Below, one piece after another: positions 12,618 to 24,850 of a stretch of 64,000 nt of DNA. The notes under the pieces are model-generated. The model was not told the DNA's origin and did not search any database. It was given only the letters and a program-made list of their open reading frames with translations. A program made the translations under genes and the position numbers. Origin of the DNA: Rhizophagus clarus (Eukaryota; Glomeromycota; Glomeromycetes; Glomerales; Glomeraceae); NCBI GenBank assembly GCA_015698045.1, contig BLAL01000162.1, positions 620,001 through 684,000 on the forward strand, written 5' to 3'. Numbering within the stretch: position 1 is the first letter of the stretch; the number at the start of each line of letters is the position of its first letter.

Positions 12618-13603
12618 TAGGACTGATTGGTTTCAGTAATTACCAAACCATACTGATCAGTTTTGGTATCAGAGCGGTTTCAGTTTTTATGGTTTACCAA
12701 ACTGAAACTTTCGGTAAATTTACCGATTAATTTTGGTAACTGCAGTTTCAGTACCAGTTTTGTGATTTACTGAACTGAATTACCAAATCAATTTAACTAA
12801 ATAATATAATAAAAAAATGTTGTGAAATGTTTTTTATTAGTTATTTTGATAAAACAAACTGTTTCGTAGCAGTGTTTTATCACTTTAATTAAGAAATGTT
12901 GCAAAATGTTTTTATTCGTTAATCTAATAAAAAAATAATCATTCGCAACTTTTTTCTTATCATTTTAACAAACAACGTTACAAAATGTTAATTGGATAAA
13001 AAAAATCGTTCACAATGGTTTTTTGTCAACATAATTACAAAAACGTTGCAAAAAGTTTTTGTTAGTTAATTTTAATAAAAAAAATGTTTTGCAATGTTTT
13101 TTTGTCAATTTAATAAAAACGTTGTGCAACATTTTTATTAGCTAATTTTAATAAAAAAAACATTTGCAACGTTTTTTTTGTTGCTTTAATTAAAAAACGT
13201 TGCAAAACGTTTTTTATCAGTTAATTTAATAAAAAAAACATTTCGCAACATTTTTTTTGTAGCTTTAATAGAAAATGTTGTGAAACATTTTTGTTAGTTA
13301 ATTTTAATAAAAAAAACATTTCGCAACATTTTTTTGACACTTTAAATAAAAACGTTGCAAAATGTTTTTAGATGATTTGATTTGGTAAAAAAAAAATACC
13401 AAAATGGTTTCGCAATGTTTTTTACTAAAAATGGTTTTTAATATTGGTAAATTGGTTCAGTTTTTGGTAATTATCGATCTGTTTCAATAATCATCAATAC
13501 TGATACCAGTCAGTTTCAGTAATCATTAATACTGATACTGATCAATTTGGTTTAGTATTGGTTTTTGCAAAAACTGAACCGAACTGAACTGATCCAAGCC
13601 CTA
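12618..13603. mobile_element. MITE with internal satellite, perfect 8-bp TSD
   Basis: The left end is TAGGACTGATTGG and the right end ...CCAAGCCCTA. The flanking octamers are identical, AAAAAGAT (12610-12617 and 13604-13611), as for hAT insertions. Subterminal parts are rich in TTGGTTTCAGT / ACTGAACC words in both orientations. The core is the tandem array listed at 12830. No coding capacity. Confidence 0.85.
12830..13380. repeat. tandem array, about 60-65 bp unit
   Basis: About eight or nine copies of a unit that reads roughly TTGCAAAACGTTTTTATTAG, then TTAATTTTAATAAAAAAAC, then ATTTCGCAACATTTTTTTG. Each unit has NNGTTGCAAAACGTT-type inverted halves. A second array of the same unit lies at 42950-43310, in a different host context. 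Confidence 0.75.
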
Positions 13604-13681
13604 AAAAAGATTATCTGATCTGATCTAAATCATATAAAAATCAGATTAGTAATAAATGCCAAGGCTATATGCAGTTTCGGC

Positions 13682-16666
13682 TAAAGATGGTCATCAGTCT
13701 TAGAAGACCGTGTTCTGCGATCCTATACCTTGAAAAGATGGACTGGTCTGGATTGCGGTCTTTTGGTCCTGCATTGCTTATAATAAGACCATCAGTCTTT
13801 TTAGGACCGATCAGTCTTTTTTTTTGTAAATAAATTTATTTTTTATTCTTTACTTTATTAGGAATAATCTTGTTTTATAATTAAATAAATTATAAGACAT
13901 TTTACTATTATAAATCACCTGATTACATTAATTTTATAATATCATATGATATGATGACATTTTTATTTTATGCACTTACTATTATTGTGTTACTGACAAT
14001 CATCTGATCGTTTTCATATGAATTAATGAAAGTATTCAGTTAAATTAAATGATTGATAATCATGACCTTTTAGCTAATTATGAGTTAAACATAACAAAAC
14101 TAGTCAATCTTGCACAGCAGTTGAATATTTTCCCATTGCCATTTTTTAAAAAATTTTTTTTATTTCACAAAACATTTTTTTCCCATCATTTTTTTTTTTT
14201 TGAATTATGGCTGAAGAGCAAGAACAAAAGGACTATAATACATTTCCATATGACTCCTTTATAGAGGAACAAATTTTTATTGATTATGAGAATGAGGACT
14301 ATGAAGAAGAAAATAAGGATGAAACAATGGCAGAAATGGCTGAAGCAGGAACTAAAATTACCGATGAAACTGAAACAGAAGCTTCTGGTACTAGATCAGC
14401 TAAAGAACTAAAACATGCTCGGGTTTGGGAACATTTTGAAAGAAAGACAATTGAAAAGGAAGATGGTGAAACTGAGGCTTTTATTTTATGTCATATTTGC
14501 GAAGGACATTTTTCTACAAACAATTCTACCAAAACTCTTGAACGTCATCTAAAGTCAAAACATCTTAATATATATAAAGACTTAGGGCAAGATGAAACTA
14601 GCTCATCAAAACCCTGGACAACTGAAGTACAAAATGAAAAACATAAGCTTTTTATCAATTGGATTATTACCGATCAACAACCATTTACAATAGTTGAAAA
14701 TCAAAATTTTAAAAAATTTATAGCTTCTATTCAGCCAAAATACAAAATTCCGTCTTGACATACGATAAAAAATATGATAATAAAAAAAGTTTGAAAATGC
14801 ATGAACTCAAATAAAAAACTACCTTCAACTTTCAAATTCTAAGATTTCATTAACAATGGATATGTGGACAACAATTAGTTCATTAGGTATTTTGGCAGTA
14901 ACAATTCACTTTATAAAAGATGATTGGCAATTTGATCACTTTATATTAGATGTATTTTATGTTCCTTCTCCACATACTGCTTTAGTAATTAAAGATTCTA
15001 TTGTTAAAATTATTTCAGAATTAAATATTGCAAATTGATTAATTAGAATTACTAGTGATAATGAAGCAAAAATGTTAGCTGCAACTCGACAGATTAAAGA
15101 TACTCTTAATTTATCAGAATTTCATCACTATCGCTATGCAGCACATATTTTAAATCTTGCTATTGAAGCAGCACTTAATTCAAGTATAATTCCTGATTGT
15201 GTTAAAAAATTGCGTATATTTATCAGTACAATAAGAAATTCGCCAAAACAAATGGATAAATTAAAGGAATTTTTCTGAGTTGAAAATATTAAATTCAAAG
15301 TACCACTTCCAGATTGCACTACAAGATGGAATTATACATTTTATATGATAGATCAAGCATTAGAAATTAAACCTCTTTTGGCTCATTTAGTTTCAAACCT
15401 TTCATCATTATCAAGTAATTGGCCAAATGAAGAAGAATGGAATATACTTACAATTTTAGCAGACTTATTAGCTCCTTTTGCATCAGTAACAAAAGTGATA
15501 TCTGCTTCTAATTATCCAACTATTGGTGAAGTCAAATTACTTTTTGAGGGTATTAGAATACATTTAAATCAATTTCGAGGTGAAGATTTTATTTTACAAA
15601 ACCAAGTAGATGAAATGAAATGTGTTTTTACAAATTACTTTAATGAAATAAGTGAAGCATTGCATGTTTCAGCCTTTTTTGATCCCCGTTATAAAAAATT
15701 AGCATATGGTGACATGTCTCAAGATAATATTCTTGAACCAGTTTGTAGAGTAATGGCCAATTATAGAGAATCAGCTGATGATACTCTTATACCATCTCAA
15801 CCTATTCAGACTTTACAGCGTCATCTAATGAATTTATCAGCAACTGAAACATAAAATTATTTTCGCAATTTAATAATGCCAAGTGAAACTCCACAATCTG
15901 TTTCAAATGAATTGGAACTTTATTTTAATTCCAACTCACCAGGTGATGAAATTGTACCTTTAGAATGGTGGAAAAACCATGCTAGTGAATACCCAACATT
16001 ATCAAAATGGCAAAGGACTACTTAGCAATAATGCCAACATCTGTTTCTTGTGAACAGTTTTTTCAATTGCAGGGCATCAATTTAGTCAAACACATAATAA
16101 AATTGATCCTAATATAGCACGAGCATGTTTATGCTTAAAATCTTGGTTAGAACAGAAAAAAATTGAATAAATGTTAAAGAATTTTATATTTTATCTTTTA
16201 TTATGATTATATTTTATTCTATTCTTTTATATAAATTATACATTTTTTTTAAAAACATATATATTTATTATTTAAAAATAAAATTTAACATTTATAAAAA
16301 AAAAATGATTGCAGAATAAAATTACTAAATTCAAAGTGAATAAATAAAATTATATAAATATTTTAACTAATAAATTAGGTATTTTTTTGAAAGAATATAG
16401 ATGCATAAGTGAGGAAATGGTTGCTATTATTTTATTGGTTTGTAATTTCTAAAATCGGTCAGTCTTTATAACTTTTTATAAAGATCTTCATTAGATTAAT
16501 AACTTTATTTAAAATAAAAATCATTTGTTATATAAAGACTGATATGAAGCCCAGTTGGTCCTCAGGACTGGTCTTACTGCACCACAGGAAAATGAAAGAC
16601 CACGGTCTGGTCCTACAAGTCTGGTCCAGGACCGAGTAGGACCGGTAGGACCAATGATCATCCTTA
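13682..16666 (+). mobile_element. hAT transposon 1
   Basis: Ends TAAAGATGGTCATCAGTC (13682) and the complement of TAAGGATGATCATTGGTC (to 16666). The flanking octamers are GTTTCGGC (13674-13681) and GTTTTGGC (16667-16674), a TSD with one change. Subterminal regions carry many GGACCAGTC/GACTGGTCC words in both orientations. The transposase relic is inside. Confidence 0.88.
14207..16170 (+). pseudogene. hAT transposase relic (element 1)
   Basis: Starts with an acidic leader and a BED zinc finger (VWEHF ... CHICEGHF ... LERHLKSKH). The catalytic part has LDMWTT-like DMWTTISSLGILAVT and ITSDNEAKM. Then come TRWNYTF, LADLLAPFASVTKVIS, FFDPRYKK and the C-terminal dimerisation block (PLEWWKNHASEYPTLSKWQ ... 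SVSCEQFF ... IARACLCLKSWLEQKK). Stops fall after KIPS (TGA), IAN (TGA), KEFF (TGA), ATET (TAA) and QRTT (TAG), with a frameshift near 16070. Domain order and spacing match a full-length hAT protein. Confidence 0.8.
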
Positions 16667-16889
16667 GTTTTGGCAGCTCAGAATTTTTATAAAATTTATT
16701 ATTTTTTTTAAATGATTATTTAGCATAAAATATCTGTTACATATAACAGATAATGGATTTATCTGTATTTACGGATAACACAGATAAATTTAGGATAGCC
16801 AGATATCTGTAATAACTTATCTGTATCTAACTATTTAGTCACGGATTGGATAAATGCAGATAGACAGATATCTGGATCTAACCACTACC

Positions 16890-18181
16890 GGTCTGCATCA
16901 TCTTTAATATCAACATTATCTTTTGTAACAATCTTGCACTGCAAATGTTTAGATAGATTCATAAATCCACTGTTTGGTGTAGATAACCTCAAATCCATGC
17001 CACTATCACATTTTTTAGATTTGTTCAGGGTACGATGCTCTTGAATATTCAGTATACCATCTCTTTTGTTCTAATGCTTGTGTTCAGTAACGTCACGTAA
17101 TTCTTTGTGTACAATAGTAGATAGTAATTGGCATATAGATTTGGTAAATTCTTAAAATCTTTAAATGCTTATTTGTAAATGATTAAAACAATTGGAATTA
17201 ACTACGCAATACTGTAATAAATGCAATAAAAGAATAAAATTAATAAATTGTTTGTGAATGAAATATTGGATGATTTTCCCTTATTTTTGTGCTAATTTAT
17301 AGTTTTTTTTTAATTTTCATTTTTATTTGTTATTATTATGCTAGACAATACTGCGTTACATATATTAATAATTAGTAAACAATAATACCTGTAATAAAAG
17401 CAGTCATTCATTATATAAGAATTTATGCAATTCACCGTATTCTTTTTCTGTAAAAGAATCTTTAAACACTATTGCCATCATTTTTGCCATTACTATCCAA
17501 CATTTCAACCATAGTTTTACAGCATGATCACTTCAAGTAACTCCCATTCGATGTTGGAATAATTCAAGTTCTGAATTCTTAAAGTGTGTATTTTTTAAGA
17601 ATCTATTAAAAATAAATGGAAATATCATGGTTAGTTGTAAACAGTCTGACATCATAAAACTGTTAATATGTGATATTGGGTTTAGTAATTTTTGCCAAAC
17701 CTTCAGATATTTGAAAAACTTCCAAACTGCAATGAATTTTGTTTTTCCTTCTGGTAAAAGTGCTTTGATTGTAATCTTAAGAAATCTTAGCATTTTTCTG
17801 GCCGTAAGATGGTATATGTCTTGTGGAGATTATAGATGTCTTTCTCTTTTTAATTGATCAATTATTGGTGGATTTAACTGTAATTCATATTCAGCCACAA
17901 TTGCTTTACATTCTATTATCATCTGCACTGCATATATTCGTTCAAATTGCTTATCTGACTGGTGATGATAATGGGAAACTAACTGTAAATCAAAGTTATT
18001 GGATGTCAAAGAAGCTTTAGTCATATTTCAAGTTTGACATCCCTTATTAGCACCATGACACTTGACTCTGACTATGTCATTCTCTTGCAGCAAATCAGCA
18101 GTAGTAATGCCAAGACTTGCAATAATGATGCATTTATTTTCTTGGATGCTCATAATTTTTTCTTTTTCTAATATCTTCATT
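16890..18181 (-). pseudogene. family B relic, upstream part
   Basis: I recognise this as resembling a multicopy Rhizophagus protein family but cannot give a function. From an ATG near 18181 the minus strand reads IIIASLGITTADLLQENDIV, then KCHGANKGCQT, FDLQLVSHYHHQSDK, YELQLNPPIIDQLKRERHL, SPQDIYHLTARKMLRFLKI, SHINSFMMSDCLQLTMIFPF and SDHAVKLWLKCWIVMAKMMA. Stops after GCQT (TGA), RERHL (TAA) and MGVT (TGA) kill it. A further exon (17080-16898) ends VDIKDDAD, where the element at 11529-16889 is inserted. Upstream, in the same orientation, are exon-like arrays at 18180-18720 and 19920-23135, so the original gene may have spanned more than 10 kb. Confidence 0.6.
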
Positions 18182-18720
18182 TAAAAAATTTCATAATGAA
18201 ACATAATGTGACAAAACTCATCATTGATATATCTTAAAACCTATAAATAAAAAGAAGTTAATTTAATGTTTCCCTCAAAAAAAAATTAAAAAGTTTCATA
18301 ATACAAAACTTATCAATTTACTAACCAGACCACTCTGCCTACAAAATAAAAGAAAATGTCAATAAAAAAATATAAAAAATTATTAGTTTCATCACAAAAC
18401 CAAATAAAACATGACAAAACTCACCTTGACGCGTCTGAAATTTATAAAACTGAAGAAAATATTAATTTAGCGTTTTCTTCAAAAAAATAAAAAAGGTTAG
18501 TACACGCATGCCCATACATCTTTTATTCAAAAATATGATATATTTTTTAACTTACCATCCAAAATAGCGTCTAAGAAGTACAAAAGAAACATGAGAGTTA
18601 GTAAATGTTATACAAGACAAAAAATATTTTTTTTAGTGCAAAAAAATACCTATTATACCACCACGTTTAAAGAAGTTATCAGAATTTACAAAAAAAAAGT
18701 TTAAAAAAGCTAACTAAAAA
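18182..18720 (-). repeat. micro-exon-like array, minus strand (array 4)
   Basis: Units near 18190-18300, 18300-18420, 18420-18540 and 18540-18720. Each has an A-rich run, a short block ending in CTTAC/CTCAC or ACAAAACTCA, and a spacer such as AGTTAATTTAATGTTTCCCTC or ATTTAGCGTTTTCTTC. On the minus strand these are pyrimidine-AG acceptors and GTGAGT-type donors with GAAAACGCTAAAT or GGAAACATTAAATT between. Immediately upstream of the conserved family B exons. Confidence 0.45.
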
Positions 18721-19609
18721 GTTTCCAGAGGTCATTTAAATAAATTTTATTAAAAAATATTCCAAATTAAGTTTACTTCCATGAAAAGTTTTTCCTTTTT
18801 CAGAAAATTTCTGTATAATACATTAATCTTCTAAGTTCTCATAATTTAGTATAGTCTAGATTTAAGTATATTAAAAAATAGTTTAATTTTGTAATATATA
18901 TAATTTTTGATCAGAAATTTAATATTAAACGCAGTAATTTAGACTTTTATAAAAATGCTAAGCTTTATAGTTAAGTTTTAGACTGATAGTATAAATATTA
19001 AGCATAGTAATTTAAACTTTAATAGAAATGCGATTTTCCAGATGAAAAATTAATTAAAGAATTATTTATTAATAATATTTCAAGAATAGCTTATTGTTAT
19101 TTTTTAGTCATTTTGTTGTTTTCCTTTTGTTTTGTTTACTTGAAAAATGAAAAATCCTAATAAACATTACAATAAATTATTTGCTATTATAAAAAATTTA
19201 TTGTTTAAAAGACAATTGTATTATAAAGTCTGAGATCATTTTAAAATAATTACGATAATATATATATAGCTAGGTGATAATTTATTTATGTGATTTATTT
19301 AATAATATAAAATAAACTTTTTCTTTTGACTTTTCTTGCACATTTTTTTAATAAAATCTTATACATAATTACATATCGTTAATAGTTTTTTAATTAATCG
19401 GTATATATATTTGAGAATTTACACGAATACATCTTACGTGATTTATAAAAAATATTTTATTGACTAATTTTCGATTTTATTTAATTAATAAAAATCACAC
19501 ATTATCATAATTTATAAAAATTTTTTACTGGTTTATTTATAAATTATCTAAAGCAATAATGTTGCAATACAAATACGTTAAATGACAAAATACATGGTAA
19601 TAAGAAAGT
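18721..19609. other. A+T-rich spacer
   Basis: No reading frame or inverted-repeat element was recognised. The stretch is very A+T-rich with TATATA runs near 19260 and 19400. Confidence 0.4.
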
Positions 19610-19925
19610 AAAGGAAAAATAAATGAAAATGGATAAATAATGATCAGAGCAAATACAATAATGGAAAACGAAATATGATGAAGATGAAATATGAAAATAT
19701 GATAAAGAAAAACGAAATGTAGTGAAGGGAGACAAAGTGCGAAGAAGGGAAATGAAATATGATGAAGGGAGATGGTGTGATGAAGGGAGATGATGCGTGA
19801 TGATAATTTGATGATAAAAGATGAAGTGTGATAATGGGAGATGAAATACGATGTTAATATAATGTTAAAAGGTGAAAGATGATGATGGAAGACAAAAAGC
19901 AATAAAAAAAAAGAAAAGAACGTTA
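19610..19925. repeat. purine-rich minisatellite (GATGAAGGGA type)
   Basis: Degenerate short units of 14-20 bp such as ATGATGAAGGGAGATG, nearly all purine plus T on the plus strand. The minus-strand open frames here (Ser/Phe/His-rich) are by-products of the repeat. A mirror-image pyrimidine-rich tract of similar make-up lies next to another exon-like array at 46690-47290. Confidence 0.7.
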
Positions 19926-20090
19926 GTAGCATTTACCAATGTTCTTATAACAATAAAGAGACTCCCACTCTCCATTTACCTTCTAGGGGCTGTCCTAAAA
20001 GCATTTAGGAGATTTCTACAAAAAAAATAAAAGGAAAGAATGATAGTAGCATTTATTAATGTTCTTATAGTAGTAAAGAGATACCTGACC
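19926..20090 (-). repeat. micro-exon-like units split by hAT element 2
   Basis: Two spacers (about 19919-19955 and 20038-20075) match each other. On the minus strand they read AAGAACATTGGTAAATG then CTACTAACGTTCTT, so the consensus branch site ACTAAC sits in one arm of an inverted repeat. The exon-like block between them is bounded by TTTGTAG and GTAAAT. The next unit is cut by the hAT element and resumes at 23049, where the block CCCGTGGTTAGCGTGGCTG is followed by a GT. Confidence 0.45.
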
Positions 20091-23040
20091 TAGAGGTTGG
20101 AACCAGATATTGAAATCAGTTTTATAACTGGGCTTAATTGTTTCAGATTTATAACTGGGTTGACGTTATAACAAAATGATAAACTGGTTTTGTTATAACC
20201 GATTTAACTGGTTTTATTCATAATTTTGTGCTACAAAGCACAAATTATAAATGATGTCAATTATCTCTGACTCATCATCACCATCTCTTCTCTCTCAAAA
20301 AAAAAGAAAAATGTCAGCTTCCATGTTTTATCCAGATACAGACGCTGACTCTGATCAAGATTCTTCTACCCCACTATCCACACAATCATCCAAAGATCGA
20401 AAAAAGTGAAAATCCAGTATTGTATCTGACCGTAGTAACAAGAGTCATACCTCTTTTTTTTCATATAGACGAAAATGACTCTGAGCTTGTGTATTGTAAA
20501 ATATGTGAATATGAACTTTCTGGATTACATAAAAAGCCTTATGCATACACTCGTAAAGGTGAAAACACATCAAGTATGATATCTCATTTAATAGATAAAC
20601 ATGGCATAACGAAAGATAATTTTACTGATTTTTTAGATGAACATAGAGAGGTATAATCAAAATTATTTGCACTTAATTTTGTTAGGTTCAATATAATTAA
20701 TTTATTTATTGTCTAGCCGAAACGTGATCAAAGTCATCAAACCCAAGTTATTGATTATTATAGTTCATCACCGCAATGTTCAGCTCAAGACAAGAATTTT
20801 TAGCAAGAAAATTAATCCAGTTTATTGTTCATTTTGTTTTACCTCTATTCATTTTACAAAATTGGTTTTTTTAAAAATTTATTTATGCGTGTGAGCCAGG
20901 ATTTTGTATCTCGTGTGATAAAACTGTCAAGGAACTCATCTATAGAGCTTATAATTGGAGTCATGATCAATTAAGCTCTCTACTTTGTAGTAGCGTAATA
21001 ACAATCAATTTGACTACTAACCTATGGATAGCCAAATCTTGACATGGATATTTAGGCGTTACAGCAACCTGGCTGTCTTCTGACTTTAAGTTTCGAGAAG
21101 CCCTTCTTTCTTGTGATCATCTTCTATATCCGCATACAGGAGAAGTGATTAGCAAATAATTATTTAAAATAATTTGCAGCTGGCATCTTGAACCATCAGT
21201 TTTTACTATTGTCACAGACAACAGAGCTAATATGGTTAAGGGAATACGATTATTAAATAACAATTATTTAAGCAGCGTAGAATGTCAACTGTGTGCTACA
21301 CATACGTTACAGTTATCAGTCCAAGAAGGATTGAAACAGTGTAAAGCAATACATCGCTGCATTAAAAGCCTGCAGGCTTTTCAACAATTGCGTGAGGTAC
21401 AAGATTGATCTGGCCGAGTTGAAGGTGATACTGCTCAAAGCCCTCTTGACCTTTTGACAGACATAAAAACCAGGTGGAATTCCACCTACTTAGCCTGGAA
21501 ATGCCTCCTAGAATTACATAATTCGATAATATTCATTTCAACTTCGTTACTTTTCTGACCAGATCATGCTACTCAGAAAGAAGGTGAAAAGTTAGAATGT
21601 CTATGCTTATCAATTGCGGAAAAAGAGTAGTATTTTAACTCTATTAAAATCCGTATTTTTCATTTTTTATTTATTTAAATTATTATTGATTATTCTATTT
21701 ATTTATAACATTATTAAAGGTTTTTGCAGGAAGTTGTAAAACTATTGGAACTGATCAAAATTGTAACTAGGCATTTGTGTGGTGCCAATTATCCAACACT
21801 TAATCTCATTTATCTATACATGGAGTCACTTAAGAAGAAATTTGCTCCAAGGCCAGACAAAAATGAAACAGTTGAAATCTACTTGATGCTTGTTTATGGT
21901 GAAAGTTATAAAGAAAACGATGATGACAAAATAACAGATGATGATATACCTAGTGCTGGCACTCGATGGCAATGGCAACATGCACATCAACAATATCAAC
22001 AAAGGATGAGCGCCTGTGGCCGATGAAGAGGACGAACTCAACAAGGACCTAGTAGGAAATAAACACGAATTAAAAGCATTGAAGACACAAACAAGGTAGA
22101 AGATTTACCACCAGTTAATACAAGTGGTTTGCTTGAAAAAGTCCGAGATGCAATATACCTATCGTTAGATGAATTATGGGCTGTTCTGACAGATACTGCT
22201 TTAATTGCTACATTTCTTAACCCCCAATTTAAACATTTAAAGTGGTTAACTAACAATGAACGAGATAGGGTGCATCAATTGGTAAAGAATTTATACAATG
22301 AATTAAAAACAAATCTCTATATTCCGGATGATAATGAAGATAGGAGTTCTGTGAAAAATGATGATGGTGGTTTATTCAGTGATCTAGAATGTAATTATAC
22401 ATAAACAAACATAGAAGAGGAAGATGAAATATCACGTTATATAAAGTCACAAGATATTAGGATTAAAGATGACCCTTTAATGTGGTGGTCAAATCATAGA
22501 GATAGTTTTCCTACTTTAGTGCAATTAGCAAGAAAATATCTTTCAATCCCGGTGACATTGGTGCTGAGTGAATGAGATGCTAGAAACCATGTTTCGGTAA
22601 AAAGAACATGATTGGCACCTGACTTAGTAAATAAAGTTTTGTTTTTAAAACATAATAGCACCCATTTTGAGATGTTTCCACCACAAGAAAACTAAATTTT
22701 AGGAAACTTATGGAATTTTTTTGATAGTTAAACAAATGTTTAATAATTAATAATAATGATTAATTGGTTATTTTAGACATTTTAGCATAATAATAATAAT
22801 AGTAGTAGTAATAGTCATAGTAATAATGAGAATATGTTTTGAATTTTAATAATAAATAAAATTGAAATGAAAGTATGAAAATAATTTTTATAAATTTTTC
22901 ATTTTTTTTGCTTATTAATACTACATAATTAGATTATCTGATTTAACCGGTTTTAATATAAAACCGGTTTATAACCAGTTTCAATTTTTTTAGATGACAA
23001 TAAAACTGGTTTGTAATAATAAAACTGGTTCCAACCTCTA
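20091..23040 (+). mobile_element. hAT transposon 2, perfect TIRs and TSD
   Basis: TAGAGGTTGGAACCAG at 20091 and its exact complement CTGGTTCCAACCTCTA to 23040. The flanking octamers ACCTGACC (20083-20090 and 23041-23048) are identical. Subterminal parts carry many AACTGGTTT/AAACCGGTT words. The transposase relic lies between 20311 and 22695. Confidence 0.95.
20311..22695 (+). pseudogene. hAT transposase relic (element 2)
   Basis: Starts MSASMFYPDTDADSDQDSS. A BED-type finger follows (YCKICEYELSG ... MISHLIDKHG), then DKTVKELIYRAYNWSHDQ, TNLWIAKS*HGYLGVTATWL, FTIVTDNRANMVKGIR, CATHTLQLSVQEGLKQCKAI, DIKTRWNSTYLAWK and FLNPQFKHLKWLT. The C-terminal dimerisation block is MWWSNHRDSFPTLVQLARKY ... 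VTLVLSE*DARNHVSVKRT*LAPDLVNKV. Introns are likely near 20650-20715 and 21640-21730. I count about seven in-frame TGA stops against three TAA and one TAG; most TGA sit where Arg is usual. Confidence 0.8.
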
Positions 23041-23048
23041 ACCTGACC

Positions 23049-23135
23049 TTGCACCCACCCTCCATTAATTTTACAAATCTGCATTACATCATCAGCCACG
23101 CTAACCACGGGTTTATCTAAATAAATAATAAACAT
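23049..23135 (-). pseudogene. exon-like remnant KPVVSVADDV
   Basis: The minus strand reads DKPVVSVADDVMQI, preceded by a TTTATTTAG acceptor-like end and followed by a GTAAAAT donor-like start. It lies just outside hAT element 2 and continues the exon-like units at 19926-20090. It may be an early exon of the family B relic; too short to name. Confidence 0.35.
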
Positions 23136-23576
23136 GTAATCTGGCCCATATAAACTTAGAAATTTTCTATATGTTTTTTATATATTATCGAAAACAAAAT
23201 GAGTATTACTATAAAATTTATTACCAATTATGAAATTGTTTATAAACTAAACTTTTATAGATCATAAAGTCCAGAAATTAGTAAATTTAGCGTCAAATAA
23301 TACCTAATGTATCAAAAAAATATATTAGATTAAAATATTTTGGCTAACTTACGATGATATTTACTAGTTATTTAAGGTTATGTTGCAACTTCAAAAAGAC
23401 TTCGAAAAAGCACGTCATCAATGATTTCACAAGCTAGTTCAACACTAAGATTATCACGTGTCTTATACTAGATCGTTATGATCTGATAGTGATCAAGTAA
23501 CTGCATGGTAGCAAATCATGAGTTTCTGCAAAGTATTTTTACTGTATATCAGTATGTTGCATACAGTTCACAAACC
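23136..23576. other. A+T-rich spacer
   Basis: Nothing recognised. A small ORF near 23505 is made of the repeat that follows. Confidence 0.4.
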
Positions 23577-23825
23577 ATGGATGGATACAGTATATTAAAT
23601 TCATACGTTTATAATGTATATTTGTTTTACTGTAGATATGGTATATTAAATCATACGTTTATAATGTATTTTACCATAAATAATAGATACAGTATATTAA
23701 ATCAATATATTATACTATGAATATAATCTATGATGGATCATCCCATTGTATTTTACCATGGATAATGGATACGGTATATTAAATCAATATATTATACTAT
23801 AAATATAATCTATAATACATCACAT
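23577..23825. repeat. tandem repeat, about 60-115 bp units
   Basis: Repeated ATACAGTATATTAAATCAATATATTATACTATRAATATAATCTATRAT and ATACGTTTATAATGTAT blocks; the last two copies (about 23690-23745 and 23770-23815) are nearly identical. Confidence 0.7.
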
Positions 23826-24259
23826 TTTTAAAAATGATCCGTCTTAAGATATGAAATATTTCATTACAAATTTGCGTAACTTATGATAATGAAAAATGTA
23901 TTAAAGAATATAATTTTATTTTATTTTTCATATATATATATATACCGATATATGTAATATTATTCAGACTACCAGAGCCTGATATCTAAGCTATTAGTCA
24001 CACCAATATATATCAGTACATATATGATTTAGGCAAAAAAAAATTCATGCCCAAAATAAATTGGAAAAGACGAGAATAGTTAGTATATTATTTCAAAAGG
24101 AGAATGGAAAAAGGTATGTTTAGATAAAAGAATAAAAAAATTTATTAAAATATAATTTTTAAAATAAAATACTGTTTAAAAAAAATGATTAACAAGTCAA
24201 ATTTTGGTAGGCCTCGCTACTCATAAAAATATTTTTACGGAAGATTTCTTCTTCTTCTG
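23826..24259. other. A+T-rich spacer
   Basis: Holds a TATATATA run near 23932 and an ATATATCAGTACATATAT inverted-repeat-like stretch near 24005. No gene seen. Confidence 0.4.
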
Positions 24260-24850
24260 CGCTCATAGTCCGTTTTTAAAAATTTTAAATAGATTTAAAA
24301 TGTGAATATAAAAATTAAAGATAGAAATTCTTATTATAATTACCAACTTTTTCCCAAAACTGGATTCTAAATAAGTCATAATACATTTCTCTGGTACGCG
24401 ACCATAGACACCTTTCGGGTCTGTCTGGAACACCACTTCGGTAGAGGCAGAAATTCTAAATATCAAAAAAAAAAAAATGGTAAGACAAATAAATTCAATT
24501 TATATTGATTTTTTTTTACTTACTTTATAATCTCTTACGAGATTTCTAAATTTTTGGCTGCATTGATTTCCCATAAAATTTGTATTGTACCAGTTATTTA
24601 TTCTGAATTCACATAAATAAATTATTTGAATTTGAATTTTTTTTTAAAGAACATATAATATAAAATATTACACATATGAACCTTCAAGAGACAGACTCCC
24701 AGAATTCCATCCGACTCCTACCATAAGCACTATGGTACTCATGGTTTCTCCTCCTTCATCATCGATTAGCAGATCCATCATTGGATCATGCCAGCGTGCC
24801 GGTTCAGGTCTACTTAATCGTGAATGACGTTGGCAAGCTTGGCAAGGCAT
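24260..24850 (-). CDS. possible multi-exon gene or fragment, function unknown
   Basis: Minus-strand exon model. A first block from an ATG at 24850 reads MPCQACQRHSRLSRPEPARW and, in a shifted frame, HEYHSAYGRSRMEFWES. A second block at about 24589-24530 reads NWYNTNFMGNQCSQKFRNLV then RDYK, ending at GTAAGT. An intron leads to a third block at about 24449-24308: NFCLYRSGVPDRPERC, LWSRTREMYYDLFRIQFWEK. Joining blocks two and three keeps the frame. The two Arg/Tyr-rich FWE motifs resemble each other, so the family may have an internal repeat. Local G+C is higher than the surroundings. The frame change in block one suggests decay or an unseen intron. I cannot assign a function. Confidence 0.4.

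Larger units (their letters stand above)
11529..16889. mobile_element. hAT-like element carrying nested insertions
   Basis: Left end TAGAGGTTAGATC at 11529; right end GATCTAACCACTA to 16887, its complement with one mismatch. Both subterminal regions are packed with ACAGATA/CAGATATCTGG words. The flanks share GTCTGCA (left tGTCTGCA 11521-11528, right gGTCTGCA 16890-16897), with two or three extra bases at the right end. The flanking sequences join into one exon of family B. It carries a minus-strand exon-like array, a MITE (12618-13603) and a hAT copy (13682-16666), and no transposase of its own. Confidence 0.65.

Noticed and set aside
19537..19932. Minus-strand ORFs of 131 and 63 residues rich in Ser, Phe and His
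   Set aside because: Generated by the GATGAAGGGA-type minisatellite.
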